DNA from: Sphingomonadaceae bacterium
Lineage (GTDB): Bacteria > Pseudomonadota > Alphaproteobacteria > Sphingomonadales > Sphingomonadaceae
Assembly: GCA_947463325.1 (NCBI GenBank)
Contig: CANHQT010000011.1
Location: 1-57,546 of the forward strand
Direction: 5' to 3'
Length of the DNA: 57,546 nucleotides
The position numbers and the translations under genes were made by a program. Within the stretch, counting starts at the first letter, position 1. Each line of letters starts with the position of its first letter. The notes below the pieces were generated by a model. It was not told the DNA's origin and did no database searches. It saw only the letters and a list, made by a program, of their open reading frames with translations. Below are positions 35,483-44,166 of the stretch, one piece after another.

Positions 35483-36187
35483 ATGACAGGGATAGGCAAT
35501 CTGGCGCTGGCCTGTGCCGCCTTCATTGGCACCCACTTCCTCCTGTCCCACCCGCTGCGCACGCCGCTGGTGCGTGCCATGGGGGAAGGGGCGTTTCGCG
35601 GCGTCTATTCGCTGGTCGCCTTCGCCACTTTCGGCTGGATGCTCTGGGCCTGGCAGGTGGTGCCGAAATCCAATCCCGCTTGGCTGGCGGGCGATGCTGT
35701 CTGGATCGTGGCGACGGTGGTGATGTGGTTCGCCTCCGTGCTGCTCGCTGGCTCCTTCATCGGCAATCCTGCACTGCCCATGCCCGGCGCAGCCGGCATG
35801 GCGATGCGCAATCCGGTGGGCGTGCTCGCCATCACCCGCCATCCGATGATGTGGAGCTTTGCTTTGTGGGCGGTCGTCCACATCTTGATTTGGCCGACGC
35901 CAGAAAATCACTTGCTGTCGACTGCCATCCTCATCCTCGCGCTGGGGGGCGCTTTGGGTCAGGATATGAAAAAGGCGTCGCTGATGGGTGATGCCTGGCG
36001 CAGCTGGGGACGGCGCACGGCTTTCATCCCCTTTGCCGGCCAGATCAGCGGACGCATCCCGTGGGGCGCTGCATGGCCGGGCGCCATCGCGCTGGGGGGC
36101 GGGACCCTGCTGTGGCTGCTGCTCACCTGGATGCACACGCCCATGGGCGCACGGGTGGAAGCCGGCATCTGGCGCTGGATCGGCTGA
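35483..36187 (+). CDS. NnrU family membrane protein
   Basis: A 234-residue integral membrane protein with six or seven helices, matching NnrU. It shows GTHFLLSHPLRTPLVRAMGEGAFRGVYSLVAFATFGWM near the N-terminus and VLAITRHPMMWSFALWAVVHIL near residues 113-134. NnrU is related to methyltransferase-like membrane proteins (NnrU/isoprenylcysteine methyltransferase fold) and was first linked to nitric oxide metabolism; in sphingomonads it occurs without denitrification genes. It lies 74 bp after the amidohydrolase pair and convergent with the aldo/keto reductase gene. Confidence 0.9.
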   Translation: MTGIGNLALACAAFIGTHFLLSHPLRTPLVRAMGEGAFRGVYSLVAFATFGWMLWAWQVVPKSNPAWLAGDAVWIVATVVMWFASVLLAGSFIGNPALPMPGAAGMAMRNPVGVLAITRHPMMWSFALWAVVHILIWPTPENHLLSTAILILALGGALGQDMKKASLMGDAWRSWGRRTAFIPFAGQISGRIPWGAAWPGAIALGGGTLLWLLLTWMHTPMGARVEAGIWRWIG

Positions 36188-36197
36188 GGCGAACGCC

Positions 36198-37193
36198 TCA
36201 GATCCGCACCATCCGCATACCCATTTCGCCATAGCGCGGACCCGCCGTCGCCCCCTTGGGCGATGCCGCATTGAGCGCGGCAAGGTCATCGGCATCAAGC
36301 ACCAGATCGGCAGCGAGGACGCTGTCCTCCATCGTCACGCGCCGCTTGACGCCGGGGATTGGCACCACGTCCGGCCCCTGCGCCAGCAGCCAGCCAAGCG
36401 CGACCTGCGCGTGGCTCACGCCATGTTTGGCGGCCACCGCGCCGACCGCATCGACGATTGTCAGGTTGGCCGCAAAATTGTCGCCCTGCCAGCGCGGGTC
36501 ATTGCGGCGCCAGTCATTGGCGGGCAGGTCATCCAGACTGCGGATCGATCCGGTCAGGAACCCGCGACCCAGCGGCGAATAGGGCACAAAACCGATGCCC
36601 AGCTCGCGGCAGGTGCCGAGGATGTCGTCCTCTACGTCGCGTTCCCACAGCGAATATTCGCTCTGCAACGCCGCCACCTGATGCACCGCATTGGCTGCGC
36701 GCAGTCGCGCCGGTGCCGCTTCGGACAGGCCGATGTGCTTGATCTTCCCTTCCTTCACCAGATCCGACAGCGCGCCCATCGTCTCTTCGATCGGCACATT
36801 GGGGTCCATCCGGTGCTGGTAATAAAGGTCGATGCAATCGATCCCCAGCCGCTTCAGCGATCCTTCGACCGATGCGCGCGCATTGGCGGGTGAACCATCG
36901 ATGCCGGTGATGCGCTTGTCGTCGAAACGGAACCCGAATTTGGTGGCGATGACTAGGCCGTCACGCTTTCCTTTGATCGCCTCGCCGACCAGCTCCTCAT
37001 TCTGGAACGGGCCATAAATTTGTGCGGTGTCGAAAAAAGTGACGCCCATGTCGATGGCGCGGTGGATGGTGCGGATCGCCTCGCCCGGATCGGCTTCCTC
37101 GCCATAGACGATGTTGCCGCCCTTGATCATCGGCATACAGCCGATGCCGATGGCGGATACGGTCAGGCCGTCGCCCAAATTGCGCAGACGCAT
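36198..37193 (-). CDS. Aldo/keto reductase
   Basis: A 331-residue NADPH-dependent oxidoreductase. The AKR catalytic tetrad is visible: Asp and Tyr in [19 protein letters not shown] (near residues 50-60), Lys in LVIATKFGF, and His in [10 protein letters not shown]. The C-terminal cofactor part contains [15 protein letters not shown]. It resembles the YajO/PLR general stress group; the carbonyl substrate is unknown. The ATG at 37193 has a GGGAG ribosome site. The frame is open 71 codons upstream inside the nuclease gene, which I consider non-coding. The nuclease and symporter genes lie upstream on the same strand. Confidence 0.9.
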   Translation of the reverse strand: MRLRNLGDGLTVSAIGIGCMPMIKGGNIVYGEEADPGEAIRTIHRAIDMGVTFFDTAQIYGPFQNEELVGEAIKGKRDGLVIATKFGFRFDDKRITGIDGSPANARASVEGSLKRLGIDCIDLYYQHRMDPNVPIEETMGALSDLVKEGKIKHIGLSEAAPARLRAANAVHQVAALQSEYSLWERDVEDDILGTCRELGIGFVPYSPLGRGFLTGSIRSLDDLPANDWRRNDPRWQGDNFAANLTIVDAVGAVAAKHGVSHAQVALGWLLAQGPDVVPIPGVKRRVTMEDSVLAADLVLDADDLAALNAASPKGATAGPRYGEMGMRMVRI

Positions 37194-37206
37194 TGCTCGC
37201 TCTCCC

Positions 37207-37722
37207 TCAATTCCCCCGCGGATGTGCGGTGCGCCATTCGGTCGGCGTCTGAAACTCACCCTGCCAGATACCACGCCGTGCAGCCCGCGCCGACTCTTCT
37301 TGCGCTGCATAGGGGGCGGTGCCGCGTTCGGCGGGGCTGAGGGCCAATCCGGCCTCGACCATCGCCGCCCCGACATCCTCTGTCCCTGCCGCTGAACAGC
37401 GCGCAATCGCGCGGCCGAAACCGTCCCGCGCCTCGACGATACAGTCGATGCCGCCCGCCAGCACCAGCGCTTCCAGCTGTGCCCGTGCCGCTCGCCCGCA
37501 GGGCCAGGGGTTGCCCTCTGCGGTCATGCAGCTCTGGCGATATTCGGGCGCGTCAATGCCGTGGATGCGCACGTCCCCGGCACCGCTCAGGCGCATGCTG
37601 TCCCCGTCGATCACCCGTGCCGATGGCGCCGCAATCCGTTCGGGTGGCAGCCACCAGTCGGTGGTCGCCCAGCCCGCGACCAGCAGCAGCAACAGTGCCA
37701 GCGCGATGGCACGCCGCATCAC
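37207..37722 (-). CDS. Thermonuclease (SNase-like) family protein, exported
   Basis: A 171-residue protein with an N-terminal hydrophobic anchor or signal ([13 protein letters not shown]) and an SNase-like OB fold. Motifs are [24 protein letters not shown], and [12 protein letters not shown], which carry the catalytic Arg/Glu residues of the family. It likely cuts nucleic acids outside the cytoplasm. Its start overlaps the symporter stop by 4 bp. The short gap to the aldo/keto reductase (13 bp) suggests one transcript of three genes. Confidence 0.87.
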   Translation of the reverse strand: MMRRAIALALLLLLVAGWATTDWWLPPERIAAPSARVIDGDSMRLSGAGDVRIHGIDAPEYRQSCMTAEGNPWPCGRAARAQLEALVLAGGIDCIVEARDGFGRAIARCSAAGTEDVGAAMVEAGLALSPAERGTAPYAAQEESARAARRGIWQGEFQTPTEWRTAHPRGN

Positions 37723-39002
37723 TCGGCCTCGGCGTCGTCCTTGCCCGCGTCCTTGCCCGCCCGGGCATCGACCGTGGCGGCCGCGGCGACATCGTTGGAA
37801 ACATTGCCGAGCGTGCGGATGATGTCGGGCAGCGTTTCGACCGCGACCAGCAGTGCCAATGGCTCGATCGGCACGCCCATCGCCAGCGCAATCGGCGCGA
37901 TGGAGGATATGAAGCTGATCGAACCCGGCAGGCTCACAGCGCCCAGCGTCGTCGTCGCCGCGACAGCGACCCCGATGGCCAGCGTCATCGGCGTCAGCTC
38001 AACGCCCGTCAGATAGGCGACATAGATGGCGACGGCGAGGTTCATGGCCGGGCCGGTTGAACGGAACAGCGCCACCGCCAGCGGCAGCGTCACATCCGCC
38101 GTCGTCTCGCGCACGCCCAGCATCTTCGCGCCACGCAGCATGGCGGGGAGAGAGGCGAGCGAGCTTTGCGTGGAGATCGCTACCGCCTGTGACGGCAACA
38201 CCGCGCGCACGAACATCATTGGCTTGCGTCGGCCGCCGATGATGCCGAGCGGATAGGCGGCCGCCCACACAATCACCCCGATCAGCGAAACGATCAGGAT
38301 ATAGTGGAGGAAGACGCCGATGGCGCCCACGCCGGTCCGCGCCGCGACAACAAAGGCGAGGGCGGCAACGCCGATCGGCGCCAGCGCCAGCACCCAGCCG
38401 ATCACCACCAGCATCGCATCGCCGATGGCGCTGAAAAAGTTGGAGAGCAGATCGCGTGGGCCTGCCTCCAGACGGGTGATCGCGAGCGCGAAGATCGCGG
38501 TAAAGATGATCAGCGGCAGGATCGCGTCATTGGCCGCCGCCGCGACCGGATTGGTCGGGATCATCGCCTTCACAAATTCGGAGAAAGCCGGCACCTCGCC
38601 GATCTCGCCTGCGCTGGCGAGGCTTCCGACCAGCGTTTCTGCAGCCGCAGCGGGGATCGGGAACATCTCGAGCAGCAGCGGCGTCATGAATGCGGACATG
38701 ATCGCCCCGCCCCACAGCACCGCAAAGAAAAAGCCGATCGACCAGCCGGCGATCTTGCCTGCGCGCGCCGCCGCGACGGAGGTCACGATGCCGGTGATCA
38801 GCAGCGCGACCACCAGCGGGATGATCGTCATCTGCAGCGCACGCAGCCACAGCGCGCCGACGGGATCGACAAAGGCGGTGATGGCATCCACCCGCTCCGG
38901 AGCGATCCCGGCCAGCGCGACCCCCGCGCCAAGCCCTCCGATCAGGGCGATGAAGATGGCGAGCGGAGAGATGCGGGGCATCGGCAAGGTGGTGCTGGGC
39001 AT
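37719..39002 (-). CDS. Dicarboxylate/amino acid:cation symporter (DAACS family)
   Basis: A protein of about 427 residues with eight helices and two re-entrant hairpins, typical of GltP/DctA transporters. It shows MTIIPLVVALLITGI near residue 60, a serine-rich ISTQSSLASLPAMLRG hairpin (HP1), and SLPGSISFISSIAPIALAMGVPIEPLALL (HP2 and the last helix). The substrate may be glutamate, aspartate or C4-dicarboxylates; the loop motifs do not decide. Start choice is uncertain: ATG codons at 39023, 39002 and 38981 all lack a clear ribosome site. The C-terminal tail is charged. Confidence 0.88.
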   Translation of the reverse strand: MPSTTLPMPRISPLAIFIALIGGLGAGVALAGIAPERVDAITAFVDPVGALWLRALQMTIIPLVVALLITGIVTSVAAARAGKIAGWSIGFFFAVLWGGAIMSAFMTPLLLEMFPIPAAAAETLVGSLASAGEIGEVPAFSEFVKAMIPTNPVAAAANDAILPLIIFTAIFALAITRLEAGPRDLLSNFFSAIGDAMLVVIGWVLALAPIGVAALAFVVAARTGVGAIGVFLHYILIVSLIGVIVWAAAYPLGIIGGRRKPMMFVRAVLPSQAVAISTQSSLASLPAMLRGAKMLGVRETTADVTLPLAVALFRSTGPAMNLAVAIYVAYLTGVELTPMTLAIGVAVAATTTLGAVSLPGSISFISSIAPIALAMGVPIEPLALLVAVETLPDIIRTLGNVSNDVAAAATVDARAGKDAGKDDAEAE

Positions 39003-39141
39003 CGGCGGGTGATGCCCGCACATGCCGCTTCGGGCAAGAGGCTGAAGGGAAAGGATTGCCGTTCCGTCTTTACAGCCGCGCCGTCCCTCTGCACTCTCCC
39101 CACCTATGCCGCCATCAAGAGCGGCATTTGGGGAGAGAGCG

Positions 39142-40722
39142 ATGACCGAACGGCCCGAAACCTTCGGCGCGGCGCTGGCAATGTGGGCGCGCGAAACGCC
39201 GCACCAGCCGGCGACGTGGTTCGAAGGCGTCGAGATGGACTATGCGACGCTCGATGCGCGCGCCAGTCAGGTTGCCCGCGCGCTGGTTGCCGCTGGCTTG
39301 GGAAAGGGCGATCGTATCGCCTATCTCGGCAAGAACAGCGACCGCGTCGTCGAGCTCACGCTCGGCGCGGCGCGTGCCGGCGTTGTCCTCGTCCCCATCA
39401 TCTGGCGCCTGACGGGTGAGGAAATCGCCTACATCATGGGTGACAGCACAGCGAAGCTCCTGTTCGTGGGTGACGGGTTGGAAGATAGCGCCGTCGCGGC
39501 AATGGCTGCGTCGGGCGTCGCTGTCCCCGTCATCGGCATGGACCTCTCGTCGCCGCACTCCGGCTGGGCGGACTTTGCCCAATGGCGCGACGCGCAGGAC
39601 GCCACCGATCCCGGCATTGCCGTCGCGGCGGAGGATGCCGCGATCCAGCTCTACACCTCAGGCACCACCGGAAAGCCCAAGGGTGCGGTGTTGAGCCATG
39701 CCAACGGCACACGCTTGCGCTGGGCGATAGAGGATGGCGGCCTGATGTGGATGCTCGCCGAACCCGGCGAAAGCGTGCTCAACTGCATGCCTTTCGCGCA
39801 TATCGCGGGCATCGGCACCGTCACTGGCGCCGTTTATTCCGGGCAGTTGCTGGTCATCACGCGCGAATTCGATCCCGGCGCCACCTTGGACATCATTGAA
39901 CGCTTCCGCCTCGGGCGCTTGTTCCTTGTCCCCGCCGCGCTCGGCATCCTGCTTCAGCACCCCAAGGCTGCGACCACCGACTTTTCCTCGATCCGCACCT
40001 TCTCCTATGGCGCCAGCCCGATTCCGCTCGATCTGCTGAAACGCGGCGTCGATGTCCTGCAGTGCGATTTCGCACAGATGTACGGCATGACCGAAACCTG
40101 GGGCACGGTCGTCATGCTCCCGCCGGAGGATCACCGGCCGGAACGCGCCGCCAAGATGACGTCCGCCGGAAAGGCGCTGCCCGGCGTCGAGCTTGCCATT
40201 CTTGATGAGGATGGCAACCATCTGCCCCCCGGCAGCGTCGGGGAAGTCGCGATCAAATCGCCCACCAACATGATCGGCTACTGGAACAAGCCGGAGGAGA
40301 CGGCAAAGACGCTTATCACCGGCGGCTGGCTGCGCACGGGGGATGCCGGCATTCTCGATGAGGATGGCTATCTCTTCATTCAGGACCGGATGAAGGACAT
40401 GATCATCACCGGCGCGGAAAATGTCTATCCGGCGGAGGTTGAAAGCGCGATCTACGGCCATCCGGATGTCGCTGATGTCGCGGTGATCGGCGTGCCTGAT
40501 GAAAAATGGGGAGAAGCGGTGAAGGCGATCGTGGTTGCCAAACCCGGCACCAGCCCTGACCCCGCCGACATCATATCTTTCGCCCGCCAGCGCATCGCCG
40601 GCTTCAAATGCCCGAAGAGTGTGGACTTCATTGATGCGCTCCCCCGCAACCCCTCGGGCAAGATCCTGCGCCGCTCCTTGCGCGAACCCTATTGGGCAGG
40701 GCGGGATCGGCGGGTGAACTGA
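39142..40722 (+). CDS. Acyl-CoA synthetase (AMP-binding, FadD-like)
   Basis: A 526-residue acyl-CoA ligase with all ANL core motifs. The P-loop is YTSGTTGKPKGAVLSH near residue 173. YGMTETWGTV, TGDAGILDEDGYLFIQDRMKDMIITGAENVYP, and the C-terminal lysine in PRNPSGKILRRSLREPYW follow. It activates a fatty or branched acid with ATP and CoA. The ATG at 39142 has a GGGGAGAG ribosome site 4 nt upstream. A histidine kinase and leucine-catabolic genes follow on the same strand, suggesting a role in branched or methylated acyl degradation. Confidence 0.92.
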   Translation: MTERPETFGAALAMWARETPHQPATWFEGVEMDYATLDARASQVARALVAAGLGKGDRIAYLGKNSDRVVELTLGAARAGVVLVPIIWRLTGEEIAYIMGDSTAKLLFVGDGLEDSAVAAMAASGVAVPVIGMDLSSPHSGWADFAQWRDAQDATDPGIAVAAEDAAIQLYTSGTTGKPKGAVLSHANGTRLRWAIEDGGLMWMLAEPGESVLNCMPFAHIAGIGTVTGAVYSGQLLVITREFDPGATLDIIERFRLGRLFLVPAALGILLQHPKAATTDFSSIRTFSYGASPIPLDLLKRGVDVLQCDFAQMYGMTETWGTVVMLPPEDHRPERAAKMTSAGKALPGVELAILDEDGNHLPPGSVGEVAIKSPTNMIGYWNKPEETAKTLITGGWLRTGDAGILDEDGYLFIQDRMKDMIITGAENVYPAEVESAIYGHPDVADVAVIGVPDEKWGEAVKAIVVAKPGTSPDPADIISFARQRIAGFKCPKSVDFIDALPRNPSGKILRRSLREPYWAGRDRRVN

Positions 40723-40811
40723 CCAGCGGCCAGTCCCACCCCTGCATGTCCGCTAACGGGACGCCTTACTGAGACCTGTCAGTCGGGCGATGCTGGCAAT
40801 TCATCACCCGC

Positions 40812-42476
40812 ATGATAGGCTCGACGCGGGAAGCGGGCCTGACTGGCCTGTCTGACGCGCGAAACGGAAACAGGGTGTCTGAGAGCAAGAGGATAACCTT
40901 GTCGCCATCGAGCTGGCGGCCCTTGCGGTTGCCTGTGCTGGTTGCCGTGCCCATTCTGGTCTTCTCGATTTTGCTGTCATGGCAGATGTACCTGTTTGAC
41001 AGGCGCGCAGCGGATGCGCGGATCGACAATGTCGTCAGCCTCGCTGAATCCCGTCTCGCCAACCAGCTTGGCATGTTGGAAGGCTTGCGGGGCATGGTGC
41101 TGGGCGGCGGCCGCACTGATCGTGAAAGCCTGCGTGCCTATCTCTCCAGCGTCCGTGCGGGGGATCTCGCGCCGGGCATGACCGGCGTCGGCTTTGCCCT
41201 CGCTGCGGTCGGTTCGCCGGGGGAGGTCGAAGCCGTCATCGCCCGCGATCATGGCATGGACCGGCGTGTCTATCCGGCGATGACCGGCGATCTTGGCTTT
41301 CCTGTCACCATATTGGAACCGGAAACGGCGCGGAACCGTATCGCGCTTGGCTATGACATGTATGCGGAGCGACGCCGCAGGGCGGCGATGGACCGGGCAT
41401 GGGAAACCGGCAACGCCGCTGCCACACAGATTGTTCGGCTGGTGCAGGACGCTCAGGACGGCGAACAACCCGGCTTTCTTCTCTATCTGCCGCTGCCCGC
41501 CGATGGGGATAGGTTTGCCGCCACCCATCCGGGCAGGCCGCCGATACGCGGCTTTGTCTTTGCGCCGATCAGTATCGGCGATTTCTTCCGCAATGCCCTC
41601 GACCCTGTTTTGGGCAAAGGCCTCGGCTTTCATGTGATCGCGCTGGAGGATGGCCGCCGGGTGGAATTGTTCGCCGATGGGCCATTGTCGGGTGCGCGTG
41701 CGGTCCGTCGGCTGGCGGTGCTCGATCAGACCTGGTTGATCGAAGTCTATGACCCCTATGGGGGCTATCTTCATTCCCGTTCGCTGCGTGCGCTTGTGTT
41801 CGGCGGCCTGATTGCCTTGCTCGCGGGCTTGCTCACCTTTGCGCAGGCGCGCCGTGTCCGCGCGCTCGCCATCCTCGCCCGTGAACGGCAGGAACGCGCG
41901 CAGGAAAAGGATCTGCTGCTCGCGGAAATGGACCATCGGCTCAAGAACAGCCTTGCACGGCTATCGGCGCTGGTCGGCATCACCATCCGCGATTCCGGAG
42001 ATCTTGCCGATTTCGAGCGGCGCTTCGGTGGCCGTTTCCGCTCGCTCGCCACCACCCAGTCGCTGGTCACGGCCGCGCCAACTGCGGCCATCGGCATCGG
42101 CCCGCTGCTTGATGCGGAACTGCGCTCCACCGGCCATGAGGAATCGGCGCTGGTCGATGCGAGCGGTGCAGAGCTGCTGCTCGATGAAGCGAGCGCCCAG
42201 ACCATCGGCCTCGTCCTCCATGAACTCGTCACCAACAGCATCAAATATGGCGCGCTCGGGCATGAAGGGCGGCTCACCGTCCGCTGGCACCGGGACGGGG
42301 CGGTCACCCACATCGCATGGCGAGAGGAAGGGCTGGGGTCGGATGCCGCACCATCGGATGAAGGCTTCGGCACCGGCTTCGTGCGCAAGCTGGTCGAACG
42401 CCAGCTTGGCGGCCGTTTCGAACGCAGCATCGGGGGTGGGCGGGTAGCGGTGGACTTGAGCTGGCCGCGGGACTGA
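40812..42476 (+). CDS. CHASE-domain HWE/HisKA_2-type sensor histidine kinase
   Basis: A 554-residue kinase. Transmembrane helices at about residues 40-60 and 326-343 flank a periplasmic CHASE-type domain. That domain includes GMLEGLRGMVLGGGRTDRESLRAYL, MTGVGFALAAVG, and VTILEPETARNRIALGYDMY. The catalytic part begins with the H-box AEMDHRLKNSLARL (His375). HELVTNSIKYGALG as N-box and GFGTGFVRKLVERQLGGRFE follow, as in the alphaproteobacterial HWE/HisKA_2 group linked to general stress and light signalling. CHASE domains often bind small ligands such as cytokinin-like molecules. No response regulator is adjacent. Confidence 0.9.
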   Translation: MIGSTREAGLTGLSDARNGNRVSESKRITLSPSSWRPLRLPVLVAVPILVFSILLSWQMYLFDRRAADARIDNVVSLAESRLANQLGMLEGLRGMVLGGGRTDRESLRAYLSSVRAGDLAPGMTGVGFALAAVGSPGEVEAVIARDHGMDRRVYPAMTGDLGFPVTILEPETARNRIALGYDMYAERRRRAAMDRAWETGNAAATQIVRLVQDAQDGEQPGFLLYLPLPADGDRFAATHPGRPPIRGFVFAPISIGDFFRNALDPVLGKGLGFHVIALEDGRRVELFADGPLSGARAVRRLAVLDQTWLIEVYDPYGGYLHSRSLRALVFGGLIALLAGLLTFAQARRVRALAILARERQERAQEKDLLLAEMDHRLKNSLARLSALVGITIRDSGDLADFERRFGGRFRSLATTQSLVTAAPTAAIGIGPLLDAELRSTGHEESALVDASGAELLLDEASAQTIGLVLHELVTNSIKYGALGHEGRLTVRWHRDGAVTHIAWREEGLGSDAAPSDEGFGTGFVRKLVERQLGGRFERSIGGGRVAVDLSWPRD

Positions 42477-42576
42477 GCACCGCCCGCCAAACGCCCTGCC
42501 ACCCGCGTAATATTGTTGCGTCCCCCTTGGTATCCGTGCCGCGCCGTCCTATGACGGAGGGGGAGATGTTTTGACC

Positions 42577-43740
42577 ATGCAGACGATGCTCGATTTCGCA
42601 CTCGGCGACACGGCGGACATGATCCGCGACACCACCTCGCGCTTTGCCGCTGAACAGATCGCGCCGCTCGCCGCGCGCGTCGATGCGGAGGACTGGTTCC
42701 CGCGCGCGGAACTATGGCCGGCGATGGGCGAACTTGGCCTGCATGGCATCACGGTCGAGGAAAAATGGGGCGGCCTCGGCCTCGGCTATCTCGACCATGT
42801 CGTCGCGGTGGAGGAAGTCAGCCGGGCCAGCGCCAGCATCGGCCTCAGCTACGGCGCGCACTCCAACCTCTGCGTCAACCAGATCCGCCGCTGGGGGAAT
42901 GACGAGCAGCGCGCCAGATATCTGCCCAAGCTCATTTCAGGAGACCATGTCGGCAGCCTCGCCATGTCCGAAGCGGGCGCCGGATCGGACGTCGTCTCGA
43001 TGAAGCTGCGGGCGGACGCGGTGCAGGGCGGATATGTGCTCAACGGCACGAAATTCTGGATCACCAACGCGGCCTATGCCGACACGCTGGTCGTTTATGC
43101 CAAGACCGCGCCGGAGGCGGGATCGCGCGGCATCACCGCCTTCCTCATCGAAAAGGACATGGCCGGTTTTGCGATCGGGCAGAAAATCGACAAGATGGGC
43201 ATGCGCGGTTCGCCCACGGCAGAGCTCGTCTTCAATGACTGTTTCGTGAGCGAAGACCAGATCATGGGCCCGTTGCACGGCGGCGTGGGTGTGCTGATGT
43301 CTGGCCTCGATTATGAGCGCGTGGTGCTCGCGGGGCTCCAGCTCGGCATCATGCAGGCCTGCCTCGATACCGTCCTTCCCTACATCCGGGAGCGCAAGCA
43401 ATTCGGCCAGCCGATCGGCGCCTTCCAGCTGATGCAGGCCAAGGTTGCGGACATGGTCGTCGCGCTCAATTCGGCGCGCGCCTATGTCTATGCCGTCGCC
43501 CGCGCCTGCGATGCCGGCCAGACGACCCGCCACGACGCGGCCGGCGCGATCCTGCTGGCGAGCGAGAATGCAGTGAAGGTCGCCAATGAGGCGGTGCAGG
43601 CGCTGGGCGGGGCAGGTTACACCAAGGACTGGCCGGTCGAGCGCTATTACCGCGACGCCAAGCTGCTCGACATCGGCGCGGGGACCAATGAAATCCGCCG
43701 TATGTTAATGGGCCGCGAGATCATCGGGGCGGCTTCGTGA
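42577..43740 (+). CDS. ivd: Isovaleryl-CoA dehydrogenase
   Basis: A 387-residue acyl-CoA dehydrogenase that closely resembles isovaleryl-CoA dehydrogenases: MLDFALGDTADMIRDTTSRFAAEQIAP, GITVEEKWGGLGLGYLDHVVAVEEVSRASASIGLSYGAHSNLCVNQI, LAMSEAGAGSDVVSM, KFWITNAAYADTLVVYAKT, GLDYERVVLAGLQLGI, and YYRDAKLLDIGAGTNEIRRMLMGREI. The Glu of SGLDYERVVLA is the catalytic base characteristic of this branch. It oxidises isovaleryl-CoA to 3-methylcrotonyl-CoA in leucine breakdown. The product is the substrate of the carboxylase encoded downstream. ATG at 42577 is preferred; a TTG lies 6 bp upstream. Confidence 0.93.
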   Translation: MQTMLDFALGDTADMIRDTTSRFAAEQIAPLAARVDAEDWFPRAELWPAMGELGLHGITVEEKWGGLGLGYLDHVVAVEEVSRASASIGLSYGAHSNLCVNQIRRWGNDEQRARYLPKLISGDHVGSLAMSEAGAGSDVVSMKLRADAVQGGYVLNGTKFWITNAAYADTLVVYAKTAPEAGSRGITAFLIEKDMAGFAIGQKIDKMGMRGSPTAELVFNDCFVSEDQIMGPLHGGVGVLMSGLDYERVVLAGLQLGIMQACLDTVLPYIRERKQFGQPIGAFQLMQAKVADMVVALNSARAYVYAVARACDAGQTTRHDAAGAILLASENAVKVANEAVQALGGAGYTKDWPVERYYRDAKLLDIGAGTNEIRRMLMGREIIGAAS

Positions 43741-43797
43741 ACCAAGGGGCCTTCTGCGGGTTGAGCGCTGCGGCGCCGGTGCGCCGGGAGCCCATGC

Positions 43798-44166
43798 ATG
43801 AACGGTCCGCTCGAATGGTATGCCGCCATCTCCGGCATCATCGCCGCCTTCATGATTGCCGGCGACTTCGGGCGGCGGGTGACGGGGCTGGGTTTCCTGA
43901 TCTTCGTCACCGCCTCGATCGCGTGGATCATGGCTGGGCTGGCCGCGGGCACCATGCCGCTCGCGGTACAGAATGGCATATTGCTGCTGATCAATGTTTA
44001 TGGCGTCTGGCAATATTGGCTGAGCCCCAAGAACAAGAAGAAGATCGCGGTCGCCAACGCCGCGATCGAGCAAATGGAAGAGCGGGAGGATAGGCATGAG
44101 CGCGCCGGTGCTGGGGACAGCGATCGATCCCGCGAACGAGACGGTTCAGAGCCGCGCCGCGCATAA
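43798..44166 (+). CDS. Small membrane protein of unknown function in the leucine operon
   Basis: A 122-residue protein with three hydrophobic segments (about residues 8-22, 31-48, 56-74), then a basic, charged tail ([24 protein letters not shown]). A purine-rich ribosome site precedes the ATG. The last 71 bp overlap the carboxyltransferase gene in another frame, and the corresponding tail is low complexity. The N-terminal membrane part looks genuinely coding. I do not recognise a family; its place between ivd and mccB suggests co-expression only. Confidence 0.7.
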   Translation: MNGPLEWYAAISGIIAAFMIAGDFGRRVTGLGFLIFVTASIAWIMAGLAAGTMPLAVQNGILLLINVYGVWQYWLSPKNKKKIAVANAAIEQMEEREDRHERAGAGDSDRSRERDGSEPRRA

